Assembly (NCBI RefSeq): GCF_000715075.1
Contig: NC_134084.1
Span: 96,824,411 to 96,888,410 of the forward strand
Length of the DNA: 64,000 nucleotides
Origin: Nicotiana tabacum
Lineage: Eukaryota; Streptophyta; Magnoliopsida; Solanales; Solanaceae
Reading direction: 5' to 3'
Shown: piece by piece, positions 47,580 to 60,207 of the stretch
Numbering within the stretch: the stretch's first letter is position 1
Layout of the letters: each line of letters opens with the position of its first letter
The notes under the pieces: model-generated
What the model saw: the letters and a program-made list of their open reading frames with translations, nothing else
What the model was told of the DNA's origin: nothing
Databases searched by the model: none
Translations under genes and position numbers: made by a program

Positions 47580-48380
47580 TTCGGACCAATAAAAGATAAA
47601 CAATACTAATCATTTTTTTCAATTTTCATATTAAAATAAAGTGGGTTTTAAAGGTTTGAAGATGACCTACAAACTCGAAAATCAAACAACCCACCTATTC
47701 TAATCAAAAGATTTACCAACTCCAAAACAAATGGCCATCTTCCTTTCTGCGTTTGACAAATGCAACCAAACGGTTATTTTTGCAAATGTGGCCCCTTCCA
47801 AATTTTGAGACCGGAGAGGATTATTTTATAACACTTTACAAACTTGTCCATTCTTTTACGAAAATAGCCTTTCGACAACTGAAAGATACTCTAAGGCTAT
47901 TTCGGCAAGAACGGTTTAAGACGCGGCCGAAGCTGGCTCGACTTATTTTTTGACTAAAAAAAATTCAAATGGTATTCACCTAACCGCTGACTCTTTGTTT
48001 TTTTTTTCAAATTACAATGAAAACGTGGTGTTGCAAACACGGCCCTTCAGCGCCACGGGGACGAAGATTTTTAAGGCTGTGTGGGTCAACTGGACCAAAA
48101 TCCTAAACATGACCCAAAAGGTGGCTGTTTATGCAAAGTCAGCCTTCCGGCGTCCCTTTCGGGAACATTCGGCTATGTCTAGATAAAACAGCGTCACCCG
48201 ACTTCTTTATGACAAAAATAAAATTTGACATATTTTTTTTTTGCTATTTTTTTAGCAAAAGGGGAGGTTGGACACCGCCCGACTTATTTATGACAAAATT
48301 AAAATTTTGACACGTTTTTTATTTATTTATTGGTTTTTGGCTATTTTAGCAAAAAGGGGGTTGGACCCGATGAGGGTTGT

Positions 48381-48419
48381 CTACGTATCTCACATCCGGT
48401 GAGAATCAAACCCGCGTAG
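48381..48419. other. Two-stem motif, class C (int3)
   Basis: CTACG (48381-48385) pairs with CGTAG (48415-48419). Inner CTCAC (48389-48393) pairs with GTGAG (48399-48403). Confidence 0.75.
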
Positions 48420-49292
48420 TTCGGGCAGATTGGATACGGGTGAGAAAAAAAATAACTAATTCAGAGAAAACATATCCTTTTTTTTTCTTTTGCTTTTTCT
48501 TAAAAGGTGATGAAACATGTAAAATCTTTTGGATTTTCTTTTTCCCTTTTTTTTATTTTTTGATTTTTCAAAAAATATAAAAAGTGCAAAGAATTTTCTT
48601 TGAATTTTTCAATTTTTTAAAAAAATTTGTTTTTTTTAATGAAAATGTAACAAAACACAACCGGGCCCTATTTGCTTTATCTTCGCACTTCACCCTCTCT
48701 TTTCCTTTTTTCCTTTTCATTCACTCTCAATTATCATTGGTCCGCCAAATGACCCTTTTACCCTTGAAGGAATGCAACATGTAGCACATAGGATGCATCA
48801 AGATGGTCTTTTTCATTTCAGGTTGCTAGCCCTAGACAGACCCAACCCCTGTGTTGAGTCCCCTAAGTCAAATGCAACATGATGCAAATAATCGTTCCTA
48901 CTAGGGATCCGGCATGAAGTCATGTTATTTTATGTTCAAAACCTGAGTCGGTGTTCTAGACTGTGTACCCGAGCGGACAACTCAAGTCGAGGAGGGGGCA
49001 ACTTACCGGGAACAAAAAGGCCATCCGGCTTCGTAACTTGTCCGAGCCTCTTTTTTATTTCAGGGTATAACACTAACAGAATAGGGAGTCTCAACCAGTA
49101 AGCACATCCCCGGAGGTGAAAAGAGAAGGGTTTGGCACAGTTTATATATACAGTCAAATAATATCAAAGCGGTAAAAGCATCATTTAGCACATTAGGCTC
49201 AAACATGTAAAAATCAGATAAAGCCAAATATAACAATTTTATATAAGCTCGAATTTCTAACCCTGAACCAGTGGTTCTGGGCTTCTAAAATT

Positions 49293-49309
49293 CCCCAGCA
49301 GAGTCGCCA
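49293..49309 (-). other. Primer binding site of int3
   Basis: Identical to the int1 site (TGGCGACTCTGCTGGGG on minus), four bases from LTR4. The leader that follows differs from that of int1. Confidence 0.75.
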
Positions 49310-50873
49310 GAGCTGTCACACCTCCTTTTTCAGCCCCCGCGAGGGTACAAAGAGTTTTTTCCAATTAAAGGACAATCGAAACGGGATTTATTTATTTATT
49401 TCAGAGTCGCCACTTGGGAGATTTAGGGTGTCCCAAGTCACCAATTTAATCCCGAATCGAGGAAAATATTCGACTTTCCAAATGAAGTTTGCGAACAAGA
49501 AATTCTAAGTAAGGAATTCTGTTGACCCGAGGGAAGGTGTTAGGCACCCCCGAATCCCGTGGTTCTAGCACGGTCGCTTAAACTGTTGTAATGGCTAAAA
49601 TATCTGATTTTAATACATGTTAAAAAAACTATAGTGCAATTTTAACTTTTAAACGCTTTTATTGTTATTATTATTTTTATAGAGAATTGCAACATCGTGA
49701 AAATATATCTCGAACCACGTCACATAAATGTACTCGTGGTTATCGGCATATTTCGACTCTGTTGAGATTTGGATTTGGGTTACATAAATGCACACCCATA
49801 TTGAAGAAAATAATTTGTTAAAGACGCGCCTAGAGAGACTAGCGTATTGTTGTTTTGGGAAAGGCCGTAAAATTTCACTAGACGACCAAACCCGATGTTC
49901 TAAATAATTAATACATACATTTGTGAGGGCCCAGCAATTAGTGCATTTTATTGGGCAAGGCTCATCTCATTTTATTTTTAAAAAAAAGACAGTCCTAAAA
50001 TGCCTACATTTTTTATTGAAATTTGTCTCTACAAAATAAAGGAGAAATATCTTAATTTATTTACATGTTATTACCTAGTTACATTATACTAGGCATGTTC
50101 TCAGTTTGTCAAAATAAAAAAACCATAGGAATTCTAATTTTAATCCTAGACCATTTACATGCTAAAATTAACCAATATTATTAAACAATATTTCTACCAA
50201 CTTCCTACTAGATGGCCTATTCGTTTGATTTTTGACTCGACGGAATTACTACACCATTTATTTATTTTTATTCAATAGATGTAGATAGTTCATTTGTTAA
50301 GCTATCGTCGAATGTTCCACTATATGTATTAAATATCTACATGATTCTGATTTTTTGCAAGCTAAATAATTTATACATACAAATAAAATCAAGAATATAA
50401 TTAAATATAATTCAGAATTTCAACTCTTCATTTTTTCGTATTCATGCTTCATATTTCAGATTACAATAACCAGCGTGTCAGTTGTGTACCTGATATTGGA
50501 AGCAAAAGAAAATGAAGATGAGAATCAGCAGCAGTAATAACAATACAACACAGCAGCAACAATCCAGCAACAGTAACAACCCAGGAACAGAGTTTGCAAA
50601 CTGGTGGAATATTAATCCCAAAACAAAAACTTCAAGTTTTGATGACACAACAACAATTAATGTTAATTTCAAACAATGAAAGAAAGCAGAATATTTTTTT
50701 AGTTTTTTTTTTTAATTTGAAAGTTTAAATATTTTTTCGGAATTTTCTCTCTCTTAAATGTCCAGCCCTTTTTTCTCTCTCTTATTCTCTTTCTGTCAGA
50801 TCTTTTCCTCTCTATCTGTATTCTGTTCTGTCCGTCGTCTGTTCTCCCCCAAAATCTGATTTCAAGACCTCTA

Positions 50874-50879
50874 CTTATA
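50874..50879 (-). promoter_or_regulatory. TATA box of LTR4
   Basis: Minus TATAAG within GAGATATAAGTAGAGG. Confidence 0.6.
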
Positions 50880-52716
50880 TCTCATCCCATAAATCTTTGA
50901 ATCAATTAAAATCAACCCATTTTCTCTACCAAACCCATTATCTTCCCACTCATCCCCATTACATTAAATCAATATATCACACCACCCCATTATATTTTGT
51001 CCTCCATGCCTAACATAAACAAATACAAGATTCCCCCACACTAAGATTTGTCGTGTCCCCCCTTTATATTAAATAACTATATCACAACCCACCCCATTTC
51101 ATTTTGTCCCCCATGCTTCACATAAAAAATTACAAAATGTACAATTCCTAAACTACCCCTCCGACCTTACTGAAATTACCAAACTACCCCTGAACGTACT
51201 ACAAATTACCAAACTACCCCATCAGCTATAACAAATCAATTAGTCACACTCAACCAAAATATAGCCAATATGACCAATTTCTACACAAATTCAAACAACA
51301 AATCACATGAACATGATTTCTTCAACATTTCAACAACAAATCACATGAACACAAATTGAACAACAAAGAACAACTAAAATTTGATTGAACAATATTTTTT
51401 AGCAACAAACAATCCTATTTTCAGATTCAACAACAACAATCAAACAAGTATATTTAGATTTCCAAATTCAATAATATTGAACTTAAAATCAACTCTAACA
51501 ACATTACAACAAACAATTCCTATATTAAACTTAAACAAGATTATGAGACAAATTCAAGAAATAATCATAAGTGATAAACGAGAAATCAAACTATACAAAT
51601 TTCGGATTCAAGAACAATCAAACAAAGTATGAACATGAATGAGTCTATTTTAACACAACAAACATGACGAATTAAACGATTAAACCAACATTAATAATTT
51701 CTGGAAAATATATAACAACATGAAACAAATTGAAGAAATAATCAATTAAATTTCAATTTGAATCTAACAAACATCAAACTAACAAATTCTTACCTAAACC
51801 ATAAAACAAACATGAAATAAACATGAAAAACCACTAATTAAATTTCCATTTGAAATCTGAAAATTAATTCAACAAAACATATGAACATGAACAAAACCAA
51901 AAATCAAATATCTACCAAATTTAGATTCGAGAAATATCAAAACTAAACACGGACAAAAATAAAACTCAAATCTACTAACCGGATCGACACGAAATATGTA
52001 CGGACTGTTTCGACAAACCTTGACCAAACAACAATGTCATTCCGGATTTTGAGGAAGTATTCATGTACAAAGAATGAAGCAACAACAGAAGCAGCACCTC
52101 GACCAAACAACTCGTCATGTAAAACTCGACGAAGGATCTCGATTCGACGATAAACCCTCGAACTTTGCCGGACTTTAACCGGACTGCCTTGCGTCGTCAA
52201 CAACAGTACGATGGTGAGCAACAAACATGACTCATGGAGTCGTCAATGACAGTACGCAGCAGTGAAGCGTCTGAAGCAGACGCAGCTTGACGCCGAAACA
52301 GGAACAGTGAAGCGACGCCGCGTCCATGGCTGGAGCTCGACCAACCAACTCGAAGTCGACGAAACGAAGAAGATGAAGCAGAAAGATCGATCATGGGGCA
52401 GCTGTGGGCAGCATGGAGGAGCTGGAAGGAGGGTCGTTTGCAGTGGGGTTTCCACTATGGGAGGGCAGCTATGGCGATGGGTTGACGAGGGTAGTGACAG
52501 CAGGAAGGTGTCGAGCTTGAAGCGGACAACGAAGCTGGACGATGAGGCTGGACGATGTAGTAGCGATAGCTGCTGCTTGACGGGGAATGAAGGGTCGTTT
52601 GGGCAAGATGGTGAGGCTACTGGAGGTGGGCGATGACGAAGACAAAGAAGAAGATGAAGCAGTAGCAGTAGCGCGAGCAGCAGGTGGACTGTTGGGACGT
52701 GAAGTTGAGGACTGGC

Positions 52717-52941
52717 TCAGCAGTAGAAACGACGATGGTGAAAGGGAGTCGACGGACTGGTCGTTGATGACGAAGACGCAGCAGTGGCGACCATGGTTGT
52801 CGAGCTCGAGCTTGAAGGTGGTTGTGTGGTTTTAATGGAGGACGGGGGGGTCGTTTGGACGCGAGGGTGTTTGTGTGGAAGAAGAAGAAAGTAAAGGGAA
52901 GCCATGGGAGGTGTTTTTGAGTTTGGGGAAGAAGAAGCCAA
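52717..52941 (-). other. Ser/Thr/Pro-rich open frame (74 codons) in U3 of LTR4
   Basis: Nearly identical to the frame in LTR3. The telo-box is at 52973-52981. Confidence 0.3.
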
Positions 52942-53065
52942 AATGGGGGGGGGGGAATCCTTTCTTAGTTTTTTAGGGTTTTGGTTTTTTTTTTATTTTT
53001 TGTTTTGTTTTGTGTTCGGACAAAAAATGAAGAAGGGGTGTTGGGTATTTGGGTTAATGGGGCAG

Positions 53066-53081
53066 ACCGGGTCGACCCGGT
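53066..53081. promoter_or_regulatory. 16-bp palindrome, variant form, in LTR4
   Basis: ACCGGGTCGACCCGGT. Relative to the other LTRs both arms carry the symmetric change, so the palindrome stays perfect. The half-site 25 bp away has changed the same way (ACCGGGTC). Confidence 0.8.
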
Positions 53082-53747
53082 TTGAAGTGGACCGGGTCAT
53101 GGAGAAGGTTGGGTATTTATTTGGGCCTGGGGTAGAAATTTGAAGAAATGGCCCAATCCGATTTTTCTTTGTATTTTGCTCTCTTTTCTTCTTTTATTTT
53201 TCTAAAACTAAATTATAAAAATACTTAAATTATTATTAAGAACTAAATTAAGTTATAAAAATGCAAATTAACTACCAATAATAATTAACGCACAATTAAG
53301 TAATAATTAAGCATAAAATTGTTCATTTGGATATTAAATGCTAAAAATACAAAAGATGCCTATTTTTGTAATTTTTATTTTTTGTAAAACAAACTTAATT
53401 ACTAACAATTGTAGGATTAAATCCTACATGCAAAATGCGACATTTTGTTCTTGTATTTTTATTAATTTAACAAATAAACATGCACAGACAAATACAAATA
53501 ATTATTTAAAAAATATCACAAAATATCACAAAATTGCACACCAAATAAAATCATTTTATTTTGAATTTTTGGGAGTAATTCTCATATAGGGCAAAAATCA
53601 CGTGCTTACAGCTTCCCCTCTTTGCCCGAAGACACGAAGGGTTTTCGTGCAAAGATAAAGCGAGCGATTTTTGCCTATCCGAGTACTCCGTGTGAAGCAT
53701 TTTTTTTTTTGAAAAAGATTTGACCGAACCTTTGCTTCAAAGGTTTC

Positions 53748-53786
53748 CTACATATCCTGGGCTAAACAGGAATCAGGTCAATGTAG
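53748..53786. other. Two-stem motif, class D (int4)
   Basis: CTACAT (53748-53753) pairs with ATGTAG (53781-53786); inner CCTG/CAGG. Confidence 0.75.
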
Positions 53787-54117
53787 TTCGGGAAGTTTTG
53801 GTAGCTGGGACTACCGTGGGACTGCAATGTTACTGTTGTTGCATGCTATTACTACTGCTTACCGATCTCCTTGTTACACCGTGCTTAAAAGAAAACAAGA
53901 AGCTAGGCTATACTGCAATTTTTCTTGTTGCCTTGCTTTCTTGTCTGCTTGCATTTTTTCCGGTGCTTTTCTTCTGATGCTTTTCTTCCTTTCGACACAT
54001 GCACTTGAGTTTTTGCTGGGACCTCTTATTGCAACCTTCTGTTTCCCTCTGCTGGGGATTTTTATTGCTTCCTGCTGGGGATTCCTGTTGTAACCCTATG
54101 TTTTATTGTTCTCTGAC

Positions 54118-55018
54118 TTGATTTTGAAATGTATGCCTCTGTTGTATGGGCGGGCTCCCAACTTCAATACTTGAAAATTAATGCTGAATGTATTCCTCTG
54201 TTATATGGGCGGGCTCCCAATTTCAATACTTGAAAATTAAAGACTGAAATGTATTCCTCTGTTATCTGGGCGGGCTCCCAACTTCAACGCTTGAAATGTA
54301 AAGACTGAAATGTATTCCTCTGTTATCTGGGCGGGCTCCCAATTTAACGCTTGAAATGTAAAGATTGAAATGTATGCCTCTGTTATCTGGGCGGGCTCCC
54401 AACTTCAATGCTTGAAATGTAAAGACTGAAATGTATGCCTCTGTTATCTGGGCGGGCTCCCAACTTCAACGCTTGAAATGTAAAGACTGAAATGTATGCC
54501 TCTGTTATCTGGGCGGGCTCCCAACTTCAATGCTTGAAATGTAAAGACTGAAATGTATGCCTCTGTTATCTGGGCGGGCTCCCAACTTCAACGCTTGAAA
54601 TATAAAGACTGAAATGTATGCCTCTGTTATCTGGGCGGGCTCCCAACTTCAACGCTTGAAATGTAAAGACTGAAATGTATGCCTCTGTTATCTGGGCGGG
54701 CTCCCAACTTCAACGCTTGAAATATAAAGACTGAAATGTATGCCTCTGTTATCTGGGCGGGCTCCCAACTTCAACGCTTGAAATGTAAAGACTGAAATGT
54801 ATGCCTCTGTTATCTGGGCGGGCTCCCAACTTCAACGCTTGAAATGTAAAGACTGAAATGTATGCCTCTGTTATCTGGGCGGGCTCCCAACTTCAACGCT
54901 TGAAATGTAAAGACTGAAATGTATGCCTCTGTTATCTAGGCGGGCTCCCAACTTCAACAACCGAAATGAAAAGACTGAAATGTATGCCTCTGTTATATGG
55001 GCGGGCTCCCAACTTCAA
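54118..55018. repeat. 61-bp minisatellite in int4, 15 units
   Basis: The middle ten or so units are nearly identical CGC- or TGC-loop units, a homogenised block. Confidence 0.92.
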
Positions 55019-55069
55019 ATAAACAACTTTTTTAAAATAAACGCCATTCCTCTCTTCAGGCGGGCTCAT

Positions 55070-55740
55070 GATTTCAAACTTAGGAGGAAATGCCTCTCCT
55101 ATGGGTAAAACTAAACTTTAGGAGGAAATGCCTCTCCTATGGGTGAAACTAAACTTAGGAGGAAATGCCTCTCCTATGGGTAAAAACAAACTTAGGAGGA
55201 AATGCCTCTCCTATGGGTAAAATTCCTCTCTTCAGGCGGACTCCTGACTTCAACAACAACTTTAAAAATAAACGTCTTTCCTCTCTTCAGGCGGGCTCCT
55301 GACTTCAACAACCAACTCTGAAAATAAAATGCCATTCTACAGGTGGGCTCCTGACTTCAACAACAACTTTAAAAATAAAATCGCCATGGGTAAAACTAAA
55401 CTTAGGAGGAAATGCCTCTCCTATGGGTAAAACTAAACTTAGGAGGAAATGCCTCTCCTATGGGTAAAACTAAACTTAGGAGGAAATGCCTCTCCTATGG
55501 GTAAAAATAAACTTAGGAGGAAATGCATCTCCTATGGGTGAAACTAAATCAAACTTAGGAGGAAATGCATCTCCTAACTTCGATACTTGAAAATAAAATG
55601 TCATTCCTTTCTTTAGGTTGGCGAGATTTAAACAACTTTAAAGATAAACGCCTTCCTCTGGGTAAAACAAACTTAGGAGGAAATGCATCTCCTATGGGTA
55701 AAAATAAACTTAGGAGGAAATGCCTCTCCTATGCGTGAAC
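55070..55740. repeat. Mixed 36-37-bp and 48-bp-type repeats in int4
   Basis: Groups of four, five and two TAGGAGGAAATGC units are separated by CTTCAGGCGGGCTCCTGAC pieces. The order differs from int1 and int3, so this part has been reshuffled. Confidence 0.85.
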
Positions 55741-57990
55741 CATTTCCTTCTTCCTGAATTATTTAGTTACTTGTGTTGTCTTCCCTCGAAACTGCTGGGG
55801 ATTATTTTGATGGGGATGACTTTTCCTTTTCTTCTTTACCCACTCTGGGTTGCCCGAAACTCTGTCGAGGATGCTTCTACATCTCGATGATCCACTGGGG
55901 ATAACACTGTTGTGGATAACTCTGCTGAGTTAATATGTTATCTTACTCCTTCCAAAATTACTTCCTTTTGAGTAGGATGTTTCATTCCTCTGCAAACTAC
56001 TTCCCCCTTTTCTTTTTTCGTTTTTTTTTTGAAATGAAAAGACTGAATGTATTCCTCTGTTATATGGGAGGGCTCCCAACTTCAACCAACAAATCGCCAT
56101 TCTGTTCTTTAGGGGGGCTCCTGACTTCAACCAATAATGTCAAAAATAAAACGCCATTCTGTTTTTCAGGGGGGGCTCCTGATTACTTAAAATTTAAATT
56201 GTATTCCCTTATTCTCCAGGTGGGCTCCTGATTGCTGATACTTCCATTGTATTCCCTTATTCTCCAGGTGGGCTCCTAATGGCTGATACTTCAACTGCTC
56301 TTCCTTGTTCTCCAGGTGGACGCTTGATTGCTAATACTCCAACTGCTCTTCCTTGTTCTCCAGGTGGACGCCTGATTGCTGGGGATAATACTACTGGGGA
56401 AGTCTCCTTTCTTCCCCTCCTTCAAATTCAATTTTTTTTCTTTTTTTTCTTTTTTTTTCAACACTGCTGGGGATAAAAGTGTTATCTTCTCGGGATAACG
56501 TTGTTGAGGATAACGCTGCTGTGGTATTTTATCCCTTCAAATCGATGCTTCATTCTTCTGGAAGCTGCTGGGGATGATAATGGCTTTTTGCTTTTCTGAG
56601 CACAAGTGTCATCCCTTTATTCTGTCTGCTGGGGAATACTTCCTCCATTGAAACTTATTATGTTGGGGCAACACTGGTTCAAACACCACTTCCCTTGAGA
56701 CTGGTGCTATCTTTATTCTTCCTCGAATGGGTACCTGACTTCCAGAAAATTTTCCAAATGAAAGGAAAATTTTCTGCCCCAGTTTGACAGTCTCCCTTAT
56801 GGCATGCATTTCTGTCATCAATGCCATTTCCTTTACCTGTTTCAAATCAAACAAAATTTGTTAGTTTAAAACGTGGTGGTTGGTTGTGATACTCCTACTG
56901 GGATGGCTTTTCCTTTTCTCCTTCCTTGCTCTGCGCTCCACAACTTGTTGGGGATGATATTATTTGCTGGGGATAATCCCTTTCTGCTGGGGATATCCCT
57001 CTTCTTTTGTGGCATAGCTCGGAAACTGGCATTTCCCCGACCTTTTAGTCTAGTATGAATTTCCCCAAATCATGCTCACTGCTCTCCTTGCTTTGTTCAA
57101 CGGGCCTTGGCCTTGAGGTTTATAACCTTTGATTTCGGCAAGGGTATCCCTCTTGACACTTGTCAATCCTTTTGTCAATTCCCTTTTGCTGGGGATATCT
57201 TTTTTTTGACATGGGCCTCGTGCTTGTTCCTCGCTGACTATACCACTTGGATGTACTAGTCAGATCTTATCTTGCATAATTGGAAAGCTTATGGCATATT
57301 TTGAAGTCAATTCACACTTGTTCTGACCAGACAGACTCTATTGGGGAGTTTTTCTATGAAAGGAAAAAGATAAAAAGGGAACAGAATAAAAAGACAAAGG
57401 AAAAAATGGCTCTTTAACAAAAGAAACTATAAATAAAAACTTATCAAATGCAGATACCAACTCTAATGGTCATGACATGCATATGTAGCCTATCCTCCGC
57501 TGTCAATCATCTTTCAGGGTCTTCAATTGGCAATTCCCCATTTGATTCTCAATCTTATTCGACTTGTAGTGCTCGAAGGGTTTTCACTATCAAGCCTCTC
57601 TCATTTTGGGTTTTTCTCTCAACTTTCATCGCCTTATGGTGTCCGTGAAGATTTTCACCAATAAGACTCTCTCATTTGTATCACTTTCCAGCTGGGGATT
57701 TGGAGTGTTGCCGGTATGACTCTCTCTGCTGGAGATTAGAGTCCTTTCTGCTGTGGAACAGAATGTTATGTTCGCCGGTAAGACTCTCATTTGTCTGACT
57801 TGGCATCTTTTGCAGACTGATCAGAAGGTCTTTCTTTGGACTGTAATGTGGGTTTTGGATAGGCTAGAAAGAAAGGGTATTAAAGGATAAAAAATGCATC
57901 GATTTTGGGTTATTAATTACAACCTTCGGAACTAGATTTATTTACAACAAACGCAACCTTTGCCCCAGTTTCTTGCTTGGGGATATCTTA
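55740..57990. other. GCTGGGGAT-rich segment of int4
   Basis: Collinear with the same segment of int2 and int3, with an extra T-rich stretch and CAGGTGGGCTCCTGATTGCT-like units at 56040-56400. Non-coding. Confidence 0.6.
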
Positions 57991-58038
57991 ATTGATTTTT
58001 TTTTCATTTTTCAAAACTATGACCGAGCTGTGAAGCGC

Positions 58039-58074
58039 CTACGTATCCTCTTTGAGGAATCAGGTCAAACGTAG
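58039..58074. other. Two-stem motif, class A (int4)
   Basis: CTACGT (58039-58044) pairs with ACGTAG (58069-58074); inner CCTC/GAGG. Confidence 0.75.
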
Positions 58075-59329
58075 TTCCCAATTCCTCTATTTTCATTTGA
58101 CTTTCCTTTGTTTTTTTTTGTTATCATTTTTCTTTTCTTTTCTTTTCTTTTTTTTTCGTTTTGTTGTTTTCTTTCTTTCTCTTTTTTTTTTCGTTGCTAC
58201 TGATTCCGAACGAGGGGTATGAAAGAAAAATAAATAAGGCTCAAAAGGGGTAACGAAGGATAAAGTGTTTAGGTAGCAGAACAAAATGTCTTCGTCATTC
58301 CAGTCTTCAAAACATGCCAAGTGCAAACAACACAATTAAACAATAGATTTATAGTCTCTTCCAATGGTGCTGGACTTGACATTTATATTCAACATCTGTT
58401 TGTTCATTTGTCACTTCTAAAGTACCGTTGGGCGACACTCTCTTTCTCATTATTATGAACGACCCTCATGCCAATTTTGGCGAATCTTGCTTTTAACGGT
58501 TTTATTTGTGTTTTACTTGCCCTAGTTCCACATGACTCGGGATCCAAATAATCTCAAACCGTTCTTATTTCCTTTAAATGCTTTGATCACCTTCCCAGGG
58601 TTTTATGATTAACTTTTAAGATTAGGCCCAAACTGGGTGCGCATGTCATGTCCCTAGAATCGGCATTGAACAAAAATGATAAAAGGACTAAACAAAAAGA
58701 TGACTGGAAATAAACAAAAGACCGGCTTTGTATTAGACTACCGGCGAAATGGTTTGAATAATAAAACAAACAAAACAACCAGAATAAAATCCTAACACAA
58801 ACTGGACAAAATTTAAACAAACTGCTATGACAAAGTGGAAAGATAAGAAGGTTTGACACAGGACAAAATCCAAATTACAACCTTAATAATCCGGACAACA
58901 GAAATGACAACAAAGTAAGCCACCAACAGCTTCTCTATTGCTAACCAAGGCACGGAGCGGCCTCCCACTTTATCAAAAACTGGCATCTTAGCCACTGAGC
59001 TTTGCATCAATACTACCAAGACCATTACCGCTTCAATATCATCAACCTCCGTCAACAAGTTCCCAATAGGATTCTGCGCGATGTTCTAGGTGTCATTGTC
59101 CGGTTTACCACAAACCAACCACCTTAACTTCCTTTGTGATTCAAAGCGAAACAGGTTAGATTGGACTCCGTCGGTCCCCATTATTAATAACATCTTTTTT
59201 TCCTTTTTTTCGATTTTTTTTCATTTTTTTTTCTTTTTGTTTTCATTCTCTTTTTTTTTTGCTTTTTTTCATTCTCTTTTTTTTTTGCTTCCCTTTTTTT
59301 TTGTCGTGGTCGAATCTTATAGAGATTGC

Positions 59330-59368
59330 CTACATATCATGACCCCGCATGAATCAGACCTTGCGTAG
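59330..59368. other. Two-stem motif, class B (int4)
   Basis: CTAC (59330-59333) pairs with GTAG (59365-59368). Inner TCATG pairs with CATGA. Confidence 0.7.
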
Positions 59369-60168
59369 TTCGGACCAATAAAAGATAAACAATAAACATT
59401 TTTTTATCAATTTTCATATTAAAACAAACTGGGTTTCAATGGTTTGAAGATGACCTACAAACTCGAAAATCAAACAACCCACATATTTTAATCAAAAGAT
59501 TTACAAACTCCAAAACAAAAAGGCCAGCTTCCTTTCCCCGTTTGACAAATGCAACCAAACGGCTATTTTTGCAAATGTGGCCCCTTCTAAATCTCACATG
59601 AATTTTGAGGCCGGGGAGGATTATTTTACAAACTTGAACGTTCTTTTACGAAAATAGCCTTTCGACAACTGAAAGATACTCTAAGTCTATTTCGGCAAGA
59701 ACGGTTTAAGACGCGGCCGAAGCTGGCTTGGCTTATTTTGACCAAAAATTCAAATGGTATTCACCTAACCGCTGACTCTTTGTTTTTTTTTTCAAATTAC
59801 AATGAAAACGTGGTGTTGCAAACACGGCCCTTCAGCGCCTCAGGGACGAAGATTTTGTGTGGCGTGTGGGTCAACTGGACAAAAATCCTAAACATGACCC
59901 AAAAGGTGGCTATTTCTGCAAAGTCAGCCTTCCGGCATCCTTTTCGGGAACATTCGGCTATGTCTTGACAAAACAGCGTCACCCGACTTCTTTATGACAA
60001 AATTAAAATTTGACATATTTTTTTTTTGCTATTTTTTTTAGCAAAAGGGGAGGTTGGACACCGCCCGACTTATTTATGACAAAATTAAAATTTTGACACG
60101 TTTTTTTTATTTATTTATTGGTTTTTGGCTATTTTAGCAAAAAGGGGGTTGGACCCGATGAGGGTTGC

Positions 60169-60207
60169 CTACGTATCTCACATCCGGTGAGAATCAAACC
60201 CGCGTAG
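60169..60207. other. Two-stem motif, class C (int4)
   Basis: CTACG (60169-60173) pairs with CGTAG (60203-60207). Inner CTCAC pairs with GTGAG. Confidence 0.75.

Larger units (their letters stand above)
41281..49313 (-). mobile_element. int3: longest internal domain (8.0 kb), both ends present
   Basis: It runs from a polypurine tract (41281-41297) to a primer site next to LTR4, so it is the most complete internal domain here. Plus-strand order: hairpin by the tract, motif D, 61-bp, 48-bp and 36-37-bp arrays, GCTGGGGAT-rich segment, motifs A, B and C separated by T-rich runs, then a 0.9-kb primer-proximal leader. No reading frame resembles any retrotransposon protein, so mobility would need proteins from a related autonomous element. 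Confidence 0.85.
49314..53610 (-). mobile_element. LTR4 (4297 bp), mosaic
   Basis: Full-length with TG...CA ends. On plus coordinates the first 1.4 kb is almost identical to LTR2 and the next 2.2 kb to LTR3. From about 53010 to the end it is clearly diverged from all the others. It serves as 5' LTR for int3 and 3' LTR for int4. Confidence 0.85.
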
